Both the position numbers and the translations under genes were made by a program. Shown piece by piece: positions 39,324 to 46,733 of a stretch of DNA of 64,000 nt (position 1 is the stretch's first letter; each line of letters begins with the position of its first letter). The stretch is from Paenibacillus sp. G2S3 (GTDB taxonomy: Bacteria; Bacillota; Bacilli; Paenibacillales; Paenibacillaceae). The notes below the pieces were generated by a model, which saw only the letters and a list, made by a program, of their open reading frames with translations, had not been told where the DNA came from and made no database searches. The stretch is from assembly GCF_030123105.1 (NCBI RefSeq), contig NZ_CP126095.1, forward strand, positions 4,154,001-4,218,000, written 5' to 3'.

Positions 39324-39731
39324 TCAGTCACGTCGCTTATGTGAAAGTTTTTTATTATCGCTCTGGATCAGCTCAGCTAAAGGTGGAGTCTCTTCATTCT
39401 CAATGAGCCAGCCACGCATCTCTTTAATTGCTTCCACCTGACCATTCCCTTTATCTCGCCAGGTAAGAAGCTCTATGACTTTAATAACAAGCGCTAAGAG
39501 ACTGCTATTGCTGTTTTGTGATTTATCTGCACGGATTTTTTGAAATAGCGCCTCATTTTTCCAATCGATTAATATTTCCTCAGCTATAGTGGGCCGCATA
39601 ACCGTGAAGTTCTTATTGCAATTTGCGCAACAGACAACGGATACTGGCTCTGCGGTAAATTTCACTTCAATCTTCTGCTGGCAATATTGGCAAGCAAAAC
39701 TAACCTGCATTTCAAAAGGTTTATTCTTCAC
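39324..39731 (-). CDS. Hypothetical zinc-ribbon protein
   Basis: I do not recognise this 135-residue protein. Its N-terminal 40 residues carry two CxxC pairs (CQYC and CANC, plus an adjacent Cys) that probably bind zinc in a ribbon. The remainder is a charged helical region with a Lys/Arg-rich C-terminus. The GTG start at 39731 has AGGAGG nine bases upstream. It precedes the phosphoesterase gene in the same direction and may share its operon. Confidence 0.7.
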   Translation of the reverse strand: MKNKPFEMQVSFACQYCQQKIEVKFTAEPVSVVCCANCNKNFTVMRPTIAEEILIDWKNEALFQKIRADKSQNSNSSLLALVIKVIELLTWRDKGNGQVEAIKEMRGWLIENEETPPLAELIQSDNKKLSHKRRD

Positions 39732-39884
39732 TTAAACAGCCCTCCTCATGATGACATTAAAAAGTTACTCTAATGTTTACCCATTTCTTTTGAGAAATGA
39801 CCCACTGTGCGAAGGCTATGTAAAGACTTTTTTCACAAGAATGCTAGTGCCCATAATGAATGGCGCGAGAATATGGGGTGCAGC

Positions 39885-40271
39885 TTAAAAAGCCTCACGT
39901 ATATGCCCCAAAGAAGCAATGCTTAAATCCTCATTCAGTAATATGCTAATGACGTCAAAAGTTACTCTTCGATCATCATAACCTTTCATATGCAAATAAA
40001 CCTGTGCTGTATTTCGCACTTGATGTATTTTTCGTGCATTCACTGATTCCTCTGGAGTCCCCTGATACAGCTTTCCACTTCGACTGCGAACTTCAACAAA
40101 AATAATACAGCCTTCGTTCTCTGTAATAATATCAATTTCTCCGGTTCGACAACGCCAATTTCGCTCTAAGATCCTGTACCCACAAGTAGATAAGTACTGC
40201 ACAGCTCCATCTTCAGCAGCAGAGCCCTTCTGTTTGCGGTTGTAGCGCACCCTTGGGTATGGCTCTTTCAT
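39885..40271 (-). CDS. yraN: YraN/UPF0102 family endonuclease-like protein
   Basis: The 128 residues match the YraN family, which has a Holliday-junction-resolvase-like nuclease fold. The motif is visible as GEIDIITEN...IIFVEVRSRSG, with Glu, Asp and the ExR/K triad. The ATG overlaps the ylqH stop (ATGA), so the gene is coupled to ylqG-ylqH. Its cellular role is unclear. Confidence 0.9.
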   Translation of the reverse strand: MKEPYPRVRYNRKQKGSAAEDGAVQYLSTCGYRILERNWRCRTGEIDIITENEGCIIFVEVRSRSGKLYQGTPEESVNARKIHQVRNTAQVYLHMKGYDDRRVTFDVISILLNEDLSIASLGHIREAF

Positions 40272-40576
40272 TCTGGTCTCCGTTCACCGGCAGAACGGTC
40301 GCTTTGATACACAAAGCTGAGGATTTCAGCCACTAGCTGATAAAGCTCAGAAGGAATCTGTTGATCTAAATCGAGCTTGGAAAGAACCTCTACGAGTGCC
40401 GCGTCCTCCTGGACCGCAACTCCGCTCTCTTTGGCCTTTTGCAGAATCAGATCCGCTATCGCCCCTTGTCCTTTGGCGACAACAACAGGTGCCTCGCTTT
40501 GTCCTGGGCTATATTTGAGAGCGACCGCTTTTTTGAGCCCTTGTGAAATTGGAGGTACAGGCTCATTCTCATTCAT
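40268..40576 (-). CDS. ylqH: FlhB C-terminal domain-like protein YlqH
   Basis: This 102-residue protein matches the cytoplasmic domain of FlhB/EscU after the cleavage site (AVALKYSP...APVVVAKGQGAIADLILQKAKESGVAV). It lacks the membrane segments and the NPTH motif. B. subtilis YlqH has the same form and is a stand-alone FlhB-C. It overlaps ylqG and yraN by four bases each. A role in the hook-to-filament switch with FliK-like YlqG is an inference from this pairing. Confidence 0.88.
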   Translation of the reverse strand: MNENEPVPPISQGLKKAVALKYSPGQSEAPVVVAKGQGAIADLILQKAKESGVAVQEDAALVEVLSKLDLDQQIPSELYQLVAEILSFVYQSDRSAGERRPE

Positions 40577-42729
40577 ATACGGTAATCCACTCCTTTATAG
40601 GCATCAGGAACATAATCAACAAGCTTACTATGGGTAGTGGCAAGCTCTGTAGAAAGCTTTATTTCTGGTAAAGGTTCAGTTCTTAAGCCTGACAGCTGAT
40701 AACCAATCGATTCAACTGCCGTTTTAATGTCTTCACGCCGCTGTTCAAGCAGCTCAAGCACCCAAGGATGATCATTATGTAGCTTAAGACTAACGATTCG
40801 ATCAACAACCTGCACATCGACCAACGTCTGTCCGATCTGCTTCATATCCAAATCAAACCAGAGCCTGCAATTGGCAGCATCCAATTCACCCTTGCGTCCC
40901 CGGCGCGACTGAATATGAACGGAAGCGGTCTCCTGCCCATCCGGACCTTGCAAAGGCAAGAACAAAGTCACTTGCGCAAAAGGAGCTGTTCGATCTGTAT
41001 TGAGCAGCAGCTGTTGTCCTGTCAGCTGCTGCACTAGTCCGCTCGCGGCTTCTTTTACCGCGGGCGGCACCTCGCTGCTGCTCAGGATCTGCAGCAGCAC
41101 GCCCTTCAGGGTGTCGGTGGCTTGTTCGCCGCCGACACCCGCACTGCCAAGCGCGGCCGTACCTGCCGCCGCGCGGGCCGTCTCAGCGGCGGCTACTGCG
41201 CCGCCGCGCACCGCCTGCTGCTCGTGCTCCGCACCGAGCAGCTTCAGTACCCGCCCCACCCACGACTCCGCATCCGCGGGTGGGGTGAGTGTCCGGCTGC
41301 ATCGGCGGAGCCGTCGCAGCCGGGGTTCCCCACGCGGCGCGGCAGCCGCGGGGGCAGGGCTTTGTCCCGCCGCGTCAGCGGGCGGGACTATTGCGAGCTG
41401 CGGCAGGCTACCGCGCAGCTCTGTGAGCACGCCCTGCAGCTTCGCGAGCAGGGCAGCCCCACTTGCTGCTTGGGGCGCAGCACCAGCAGCAGTTCCTTCG
41501 GCGCTCACGCTCGCGCCACCTGGCATAGCCCCGCTCTTATCTAGAGTGGCAGCCCGACTTTTATCTGCATGTATAGCACTATCCAATGCCCCATCCTTAT
41601 TCAAATTCAAGGCATTACCCTGAATCTCAACTTCACTGGAACGGATAAGATTATTCACTGCACTATCAGCTTGAACGCTTAAAGCACTATTTAGAGCGCC
41701 GGATGTCATGGCAGGTGTTGATTTACCAGCCGTAGACTCTGTAACAATAACACCCTTCGAGGCCTGCACTCCTTCGCCCGCCTCATCTACTAAACCTGGC
41801 TTGCCAGTTCCAATCCCCGTTTCATTATCAGAAGCTATGTTAAGAGTCACCTTGACTGGCGCACCTTGTTCAACCGGTTTCAGACCACCTTCAACGGGTC
41901 CTCCTGAAAGAGAATTACTTCCGCCTGCGATACTAGCATCAGTAGTTTTACTTGTAGCTTGTCCATTTCCTTTTGCTGCCAATTGTGCAGAGTCCGCTTC
42001 TGTAGCGTCACCCTCTACAACACCTATGTTATTACCACTTCCAGCACCTGCAGTTAACGAAGGTTCGAGCTTTCCAGTAATGGTACCCATTCCAGCTTTA
42101 GGTTCCGCGGTTATTGTTTCCTCATTAGCAATTTGACCTGCCCATATTGTAATCTGCTCTTCTAGTGCTGATAAAAGCTGATGCAGCTGCGGGCCAAATA
42201 CTGCCTGCTGCAATCCTTTCACACTCTCAGCTGTAACGGGGAGTCCCCGCTTTACAGAAATGACAGCTGCGTCAAGCCACTCTGATGTAGGCACACCAGC
42301 TGGTTTTGCACTCATTACCGCATCCAGCAAAGCCGCTGTCTCTTTAGTAAGCGGAACACCTCCTGCTTGCATCGCTAGTACGATTTCTCGACCTGCTTTG
42401 GAATCAGCTAATCCTAGCGACTCCAAGGCCTCACCCATGCTTTGGGGGGTGACTAACGCCGTTTCACCGAGGGAGACCGGCTTCAATACGGGTAATCCGC
42501 CTTCTCCGGGTGGTCCAACCTGTAAGTTCATGGTTTCTCCAGGCAGTAGTGGTGTTTCTAATTCTGCACGAACAGGTGTACCTTGGATTTGCACAACCGC
42601 TTCTTTGCCTGAATCCGATACAGAGAGAACAACACCACGAACAACTTGCCCTTCTTTTAACTCTAAAGACTTCGCCGCACCAGGTTTTTGATCTCCAAGC
42701 AATCCACGGATCAATGTTCCGATATTCAT
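40573..42729 (-). CDS. ylqG: FliK-like hook-length control family protein YlqG
   Basis: The 718-residue protein occupies the ylqG position between rnhB and ylqH. The N-terminal part is a small domain (QVVRGVVLSVSDSGKEAVVQIQGTPVRAEL). The long middle is Ala/Thr/Gly/Ser-rich and likely disordered. The C-terminal 150 residues (LFLPLQGPDGQETASVHIQSRR to VDVQVVDRIVSLKLHNDHPWVLELLEQRREDIKTAVESIGYQLSGLR) match the hook-domain architecture. A SigD-type promoter lies upstream. Residues about 466-480 are unexpectedly Arg-rich, suggesting a compensated frameshift, and the DNA there is far richer in GC than its neighbours. Confidence 0.75.
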   Translation of the reverse strand: MNIGTLIRGLLGDQKPGAAKSLELKEGQVVRGVVLSVSDSGKEAVVQIQGTPVRAELETPLLPGETMNLQVGPPGEGGLPVLKPVSLGETALVTPQSMGEALESLGLADSKAGREIVLAMQAGGVPLTKETAALLDAVMSAKPAGVPTSEWLDAAVISVKRGLPVTAESVKGLQQAVFGPQLHQLLSALEEQITIWAGQIANEETITAEPKAGMGTITGKLEPSLTAGAGSGNNIGVVEGDATEADSAQLAAKGNGQATSKTTDASIAGGSNSLSGGPVEGGLKPVEQGAPVKVTLNIASDNETGIGTGKPGLVDEAGEGVQASKGVIVTESTAGKSTPAMTSGALNSALSVQADSAVNNLIRSSEVEIQGNALNLNKDGALDSAIHADKSRAATLDKSGAMPGGASVSAEGTAAGAAPQAASGAALLAKLQGVLTELRGSLPQLAIVPPADAAGQSPAPAAAAPRGEPRLRRLRRCSRTLTPPADAESWVGRVLKLLGAEHEQQAVRGGAVAAAETARAAAGTAALGSAGVGGEQATDTLKGVLLQILSSSEVPPAVKEAASGLVQQLTGQQLLLNTDRTAPFAQVTLFLPLQGPDGQETASVHIQSRRGRKGELDAANCRLWFDLDMKQIGQTLVDVQVVDRIVSLKLHNDHPWVLELLEQRREDIKTAVESIGYQLSGLRTEPLPEIKLSTELATTHSKLVDYVPDAYKGVDYRI
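41040..41540 (-). other. GC-rich segment inside ylqG
   Basis: This stretch is strikingly rich in GC compared with the surrounding DNA and encodes an Ala/Pro/Gly/Arg linker. A long antisense open frame (41000-41623, plus strand) is a by-product of this composition. The segment may have expanded locally or been gained from a GC-rich source. Confidence 0.6.
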
Positions 42730-42765
42730 ACCGTTTCTCCTCCCTCCATTTTCTCTCTTCTTACT

Positions 42766-42791
42766 ATATCGGTATTCATTTCACTTTTTTA
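42766..42791 (-). promoter_or_regulatory. Candidate SigD (flagellar sigma) promoter of ylqG
   Basis: On the minus strand TAAA (42788-42791) and ACCGATAT (42766-42773) are separated by 14 bases. This matches the SigD consensus TAAA and GCCGATAT in all but one base. Transcription would start about 30 bases before the ylqG ATG. This would put ylqG-ylqH-yraN under late flagellar control. Confidence 0.55.
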
Positions 42792-42873
42792 AGCGACATT
42801 TTAAGAAGAAACGACTTTGTCTTCCTTTATGGATGACAATCATTTCTCGTATAACATATACATTCTTATTTTT

Positions 42874-43500
42874 CTAGAATAACGTTTGCTGCTCCGCGAG
42901 AATCCTTCCTATAAAACTGCGTCGATGCATAGGTGTTGGTCCTAGTGCCGTAATTTGTTCCCGATGAAGCTTGGTCGCGTAACCTTTATGTATCGCAATC
43001 CCATAATCAGGGTATGATTCCTCCCACAGACCTTCACACAGCCTGTCTCGTGTCACTTTAGCAATAATCGAAGCTGCTGCAATGGACTGACTATTAGCAT
43101 CTCCTTTAATAATTGCCCGTTGTGGCAAAGGGAGATCTACCTTTTCAGCATCGATCAGCATATAGTCAGGAGTATGTCCCAGACTCTCTACCGCTTTTTT
43201 CATGGCTAGGCGTGAAGCTTGCTTGATATTAATCTCATCAATGACAGTAGAGTCTACATACCCCACTCCCACTGCCAGTGCTTGCTCCATTATAATCTCG
43301 TATAAAGCATCTCTCTTTTTAGCTGTAAGTTTTTTGGAATCATTTACTCCATCAATAATAAGCCCTTCTGGCAAAATCACCGCTGCTGCGACGACGTCCC
43401 CAAACAAGCAGCCTCTACCCACTTCATCTACCCCTGCTATTCGGCGATAAGACTGTTCCCAGCCTTCTTTTTCATATGCCAACATATCTAACGAACTCAC
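42874..43500 (-). CDS. rnhB: Ribonuclease HII
   Basis: RNase HII removes RNA from RNA/DNA hybrids. The 208-residue protein has the catalytic motif GVDEVGRGCLFGDVV, then DSKKLT, ASIIAKVTRDRL and a C-terminal HR motif (GPTPMHRRSF). The start is GTG at 43500; an internal ATG at 43485 is possible. It lies between rbgA and ylqG as in B. subtilis. Confidence 0.95.
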   Translation of the reverse strand: MSSLDMLAYEKEGWEQSYRRIAGVDEVGRGCLFGDVVAAAVILPEGLIIDGVNDSKKLTAKKRDALYEIIMEQALAVGVGYVDSTVIDEINIKQASRLAMKKAVESLGHTPDYMLIDAEKVDLPLPQRAIIKGDANSQSIAAASIIAKVTRDRLCEGLWEESYPDYGIAIHKGYATKLHREQITALGPTPMHRRSFIGRILAEQQTLF

Positions 43501-43669
43501 TAATTTGTCACCGCCAATTATGAAATATTCTATGATCTATATAAGTCAGCTTATCATAGTAAAGCTTACATGGTCATCTAAAAATAGACGTTCCAATTTG
43601 ATCCATTCCCCATAAAATGGGGCTTTGCTTCGATGTGTACTCTAGTACTTTGTGGGGCCAAAAATACAT

Positions 43670-43703
43670 AAAAAAAGAGCCTCCGAATTTTCGGATGGCT
43701 CTT
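43670..43703 (-). terminator. Terminator downstream of rbgA
   Basis: GAGCC, TCCGAA and their complements form a bulged hairpin at 43677-43701. On the minus strand TTTTTTTATG follows. It is the intrinsic terminator of the rbgA (and possibly lepB) transcript. Confidence 0.75.
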
Positions 43704-43739
43704 CCATACCTAGTCCATTAAACGCAGAATTCACGCCAC

Positions 43740-44600
43740 TTAAGGCGTTTCCAGCGTAAAGCGTCCAAGCTTACCTGCCCGTAGCTCATGCAACAAGGCC
43801 CGCGAAGCTTTTTCCAGATCTACACGTCCACCACTAAGCAGACAACCGCGTTTACGACCCACGGCTTCCATAACAGCTACGATCTCATCTGGATTCTCCA
43901 GATCCTCAGGAAGCTTCTCAATGCCAAAGCGTTCTTGAAATCTAGATCCGTAGTCCTTCACCAAATATTTCACTGCATAAAAGGCGATGTCCTCAATATT
44001 CAGGATTTCTTCCTTTATTGCACCCGTTACCGCTAGGCGATAACCTACTTCTTGGTCCTCAAACTTCGGCCATAGAATACCTGGGGTATCCAGAAGCTCC
44101 AAGTTACCACCTGTCTTAATCCACTGTTGACCCTTGGTTACCCCTGGGCGGTCACCAGTAGCAGCGATACTCTTACCAGCCATCCGGTTAATGAGTGTTG
44201 ATTTACCGACGTTAGGAATACCAACGATCAATGCACGCATAGCTCGCGGATTCATTCCCCTTGCGATCTGTCGGTCAATCTTTTCTTTTAACAGCAGTTT
44301 GACCTGCTCTGGAATATCCTTAACACCCGTTCCAGTAGATGCATCAACAGGATAAGCAACATGCCCTTGTCCCTTGAAGTACGCCAGCCACTTCCGTGTA
44401 ATTTCCGGATCTGCCAGATCCGCCTTGTTCAAAATAATCAATCTTGGCTTGTCCCGCAAAATATCATCAATCATCGGATTGCGGCTGGAAAGCGGCAGAC
44501 GGGAATCGAGCAATTCTATTACAACATCAATCAGCTTCAGCTTATCCTCGATTTGCCGCCTAGCCTTCGTCATATGACCAGGAAACCAATGAATGGCCAT
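43740..44600 (-). CDS. rbgA: Ribosome biogenesis GTPase RbgA (YlqF)
   Basis: RbgA is a circularly permuted GTPase that completes 50S ribosome assembly. The ATG at 44600 has AAAGGAGGTGACG upstream; the GTG at 44609 lies inside that ribosome-binding site. The 286-residue protein shows the permuted order: G4 NKAD (58-61) before G1 GIPNVGKS (127-134) and G3 DTPGI. A C-terminal ANTAR-like domain follows. Confidence 0.96.
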   Translation of the reverse strand: MAIHWFPGHMTKARRQIEDKLKLIDVVIELLDSRLPLSSRNPMIDDILRDKPRLIILNKADLADPEITRKWLAYFKGQGHVAYPVDASTGTGVKDIPEQVKLLLKEKIDRQIARGMNPRAMRALIVGIPNVGKSTLINRMAGKSIAATGDRPGVTKGQQWIKTGGNLELLDTPGILWPKFEDQEVGYRLAVTGAIKEEILNIEDIAFYAVKYLVKDYGSRFQERFGIEKLPEDLENPDEIVAVMEAVGRKRGCLLSGGRVDLEKASRALLHELRAGKLGRFTLETP

Positions 44601-44629
44601 TGCCGTCACCTCCTTTGACTTCTGTCAAC

Positions 44630-45238
44630 TTAATGGTTAATCAGTGTAATATCCTTTATCGGCCAGAAGATTAAATCTGCACGGCCCACAATATCACCCA
44701 GAGGTACATAACCGATCATTCGGCTATCGGTACTATCCGAGCGATTATCCCCCATAACGAACACATGTCCTTCAGGTACAGTACCATCCGTGAATTGTTC
44801 ATTCGGGAAGTCTTTATTATTATACAGAGCGTTGTTACTATGCGCAGCATCAATAGCGCCTTGGATATATGTCTCGTTAACAACCTCTCCGTTAACTGTA
44901 ACTACATCCCCTTCTACTTTCACGGTATCTCCAGCCACACCAATTACACGTTTAATAAAATCTCTACCCTCAGACGGCACGTGGAATACTATAACCTCGC
45001 CCCGCTGCGGAGATCTAATATCGTACAAAATCTCATTTACGATAACACGTTCACCCGTATGGAAATTAGGCTGCATGGAAGGTCCATCTACAATAAAAGG
45101 CTTGAACAAAAGCCAGCGAATCAGAAAAACCAACACTAAAGCAATCGCAATGGCCTTGATCCATTCCAAGACTTCGTTTTTGGGTTTACGTGGGTTCTGC
45201 GCGCTTGATTCCAAAGTTTCACTTTGTTCCTGCTGCAT
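44630..45238 (-). CDS. lepB: Type I signal peptidase
   Basis: This peptidase removes signal peptides from exported proteins. The 202-residue protein has one N-terminal membrane helix (about 27-46). The catalytic Ser54 is in GPSMQPNF and the general-base Lys96 in DFIKRVIGV. Later boxes include VFVMGDNRSDSTDSR. The ATG follows a strong SigA promoter by about 25 bases, and rbgA lies downstream. Confidence 0.96.
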   Translation of the reverse strand: MQQEQSETLESSAQNPRKPKNEVLEWIKAIAIALVLVFLIRWLLFKPFIVDGPSMQPNFHTGERVIVNEILYDIRSPQRGEVIVFHVPSEGRDFIKRVIGVAGDTVKVEGDVVTVNGEVVNETYIQGAIDAAHSNNALYNNKDFPNEQFTDGTVPEGHVFVMGDNRSDSTDSRMIGYVPLGDIVGRADLIFWPIKDITLINH

Positions 45239-45269
45239 AGTTCACCGTCCTCTCTAAAATACTACTCTT

Positions 45270-45298
45270 ACTATACAACACAAAAAAACTCCTGCCAA
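45270..45298 (-). promoter_or_regulatory. SigA promoter of lepB
   Basis: On the minus strand TTGGCA (45293-45298) and TATAGT (45270-45275) are 17 bases apart. The predicted leader is about 25 bases. Confidence 0.75.
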
Positions 45299-45379
45299 AA
45301 ACCCCTCCACAGATACTCCTTCAGGAGGCCTTTTCGGAGAAGCTGATCCCCAAGCGTATATGTCGCACGCATTGTATAC

Positions 45380-45484
45380 CAAGCTAAAACGCCCTCAGCG
45401 TCCTTTAAGGACAGTAAGCGTTCATGCGAGAAATATAAGAATAATGTATAACGTGAAACTTATGCTTTCTTATATTTTCAAAAA
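45380..45484 (+). repeat. Dispersed three-hairpin repeat, copy A
   Basis: This roughly 100-base element matches 48349-48454 with about a dozen differences and the reverse complement of 28039-28140. Hairpins: ACGCC/AGCGT, GTCCTTTAAGGAC, and AAATATAAG (45431-45439) / CTTATATTT (45469-45477). It lies between rplS and lepB, on the opposite strand to both genes. Confidence 0.85.
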
Positions 45485-45485
45485 A

Positions 45486-45521
45486 TAATAAAACGAAAGG
45501 GGCTTGAACTCAAGCCCCTTT
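45486..45521 (-). terminator. Terminator of rplS
   Basis: A perfect 12-base stem, AAAGGGGCTTGA / TCAAGCCCCTTT, lies 15 bases after the rplS stop. On the minus strand it is followed by CGTTTTATTATTTTTT. Confidence 0.8.
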
Positions 45522-45535
45522 CCTTTGTCACTATT

Positions 45536-45880
45536 CTAGCGACGAATTTCTTTAATTCTCGCTGCTTTACCACGTAGTTCACGAAGGTAATAAAGTTTAG
45601 CACGACGCACTTTACCACGACGAGCCACTTCGATTTTCTCGATTTTAGGCGAGTTGATTGGGAATGTTCTTTCCACACCAACACCGTAAGAAATTTTACG
45701 AACCGTAAAAGTCTCACTGATTCCACCGCCACGACGTTTGATTACAACGCCTTCGAACAACTGGATACGCTCACGAGTTCCCTCGATAACTTTTACATGC
45801 ACCTTCAAAGTGTCACCCGGGCGAAAACTCGGGATATCTTTACGAAGTTGCTCTTGCGCAATAGCTTGTAGGATATTCAT
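45536..45880 (-). CDS. rplS: 50S ribosomal protein L19
   Basis: L19 sits at the 30S-50S interface. The 114-residue protein starts at the ATG at 45880 ([24 protein letters not shown]), with GGAAGGAGG upstream, and ends IKEIRR. A longer open frame upstream is the leader RNA. In B. subtilis rplS follows trmD; here about 3 kb and several genes separate them, and rplS has its own promoter. Confidence 0.97.
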   Translation of the reverse strand: MNILQAIAQEQLRKDIPSFRPGDTLKVHVKVIEGTRERIQLFEGVVIKRRGGGISETFTVRKISYGVGVERTFPINSPKIEKIEVARRGKVRRAKLYYLRELRGKAARIKEIRR

Positions 45881-45978
45881 TAAGGACTTCCTCCTTCCGT
45901 ACAGGTGTTCTTGCCTCTTCCGGAGAGAACTTTGCTCTCCCTCATTATCCGCAGCGGACCACCGTATTCCACACAACA
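45881..45978 (-). ncRNA. Candidate L19 leader RNA
   Basis: The roughly 98-base 5' leader of rplS has a GGAGAG/CTCTCC hairpin and a GC-rich stem region. Bacillales often carry an autoregulatory L19 leader here. I could not match the consensus base by base, so the assignment is based on position and folding. Confidence 0.45.
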
Positions 45979-45984
45979 GAGATA

Positions 45985-46013
45985 ATAATACCATAAAGGA
46001 CGGGCTAATACAA
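45985..46013 (-). promoter_or_regulatory. SigA promoter of rplS
   Basis: TTGTAT (46008-46013) and TATTAT (45985-45990) are 17 bases apart on the minus strand. It lies about 100 bases before the rplS ATG. Confidence 0.75.
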
Positions 46014-46027
46014 CTTATTTTTTCTAT

Positions 46028-46318
46028 TTAAAGTGGCAGCATATCTCTTTTTTTCGCCTTCGACTGGCAATCCTTACACAGGCCAACTACAGTTCCATTA
46101 TCTTGTGCATAGAAGATGAGCTTTCCATTCTTCTTCTTACAAGAAGAGCAAGGCTGCTCACCTGGGCTCTGTTTGGCTTTACGATGACTATCCATTGAGA
46201 TCACATTACTCCGTGTAGTGCGCGGATAATTTTTTGTGGTATTTATTTTCCGTTTCCAGACTAAAAAATATACGGCTGCCAAAACTACTAAGGCAAGCAA
46301 AATGGCAACATATTTCAT
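46028..46318 (-). CDS. Membrane-anchored zinc-ribbon hypothetical protein
   Basis: I do not recognise this 96-residue protein. It has an N-terminal membrane helix (about 3-22), a basic stretch, and a cytoplasmic ribbon with CSSC and CKDC pairs that could bind zinc. The C-terminus is Lys-rich. It has a GGAGGGAG ribosome-binding site at the end of an unusual structured leader (46340-46506). It reads toward rplS but stops just past the rplS promoter. Confidence 0.75.
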   Translation of the reverse strand: MKYVAILLALVVLAAVYFLVWKRKINTTKNYPRTTRSNVISMDSHRKAKQSPGEQPCSSCKKKNGKLIFYAQDNGTVVGLCKDCQSKAKKRDMLPL

Positions 46319-46339
46319 TTGGCTCCCTCCACCCTTCAG

Positions 46340-46506
46340 GATTTATTAATGAAAGAAAATAAAAAGACCGCCCTGTTCTGCAAATGAGGTAACGGTCTAT
46401 ATCTGTATACAAAGTAGCCTTAGCACACCTCTTCGCTTCTATACGAAAAAAGCGACTTCCAGTAGCTACTGAAGGTTCTATATAAGCGCTTCCGCGCCTT
46501 TTTTTA
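46340..46506 (-). ncRNA. Candidate structured RNA or riboregulatory leader
   Basis: Read on the minus strand, this segment has successive hairpins: GCGC-GGAA-GCGC, CAGTAGCTACTG, and TCGCTT/AAGCGA. It ends in an AGACCG/CGGTCT stem (46364-46398) followed by TTTTTATTTT. A GAGGT at about 46425-46430 can pair with ACCTC in the loop of the last hairpin. I do not recognise a known riboswitch or 6S/SRP RNA. Confidence 0.45.
46357..46398 (-). terminator. Intrinsic terminator upstream of the zinc-ribbon gene
   Basis: The stem AGACCG / CGGTCT, with inner CCT/AGG pairing, is followed on the minus strand by TTTTTATTTTC. It ends 38 bases before the ATG at 46318, so it could act as an attenuator or as the 3' end of a small RNA. 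Confidence 0.6.
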
Positions 46507-46636
46507 ATATGTACCCATACTGTATTTATTCAGCGAGTGATCCTTCATTTATTTTAGCACAATTGAAAATCGAAGTGTAGTGAACACTTTTGAGACCTAG
46601 TCTTTGGTCCAGTATAACAACCCGCCTCCAGCCGTT

Positions 46637-46664
46637 TTTACAGAAAAATTCCATAAGCTATACT
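46637..46664 (+). promoter_or_regulatory. SigA promoter of the lipoprotein gene
   Basis: TTTACA (46637) and TATACT (46659) are separated by 16 bases. Transcription would start about 60 bases before the ATG at 46734. Confidence 0.6.
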
Positions 46665-46733
46665 TATAGAAGTACATAAAGGAGTCACAGAGGTAAGATC
46701 ACATACACCCATATTTTAGGAGGAGTTCATTCA

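Larger units (their letters stand above)
45239..45535. other. Intergenic region lepB-rplS
   Basis: This region holds the lepB promoter, a short hairpin CCTCC/GGAGG with a following T-run (about 45305-45340, minus strand), repeat copy A and the rplS terminator. No gene was found. Confidence 0.6.

Noticed and set aside
41000..41623. 207-codon plus-strand open frame antisense to ylqG
   Set aside because: It arises from the GC-rich composition of ylqG and has a Ser/Arg/Ala-biased translation with no start signal.
43608..43622. CCCCAT-AAA-ATGGGG palindrome downstream of rnhB as a terminator
   Set aside because: Short stem with a three-base loop and no T-run on either strand.
46319..46345. GGGTGGAGGGA resembling the SAM-riboswitch signature
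   Set aside because: Only the RBS-like core is present. The following conserved S-box segments are missing, and it is directly before an ATG.
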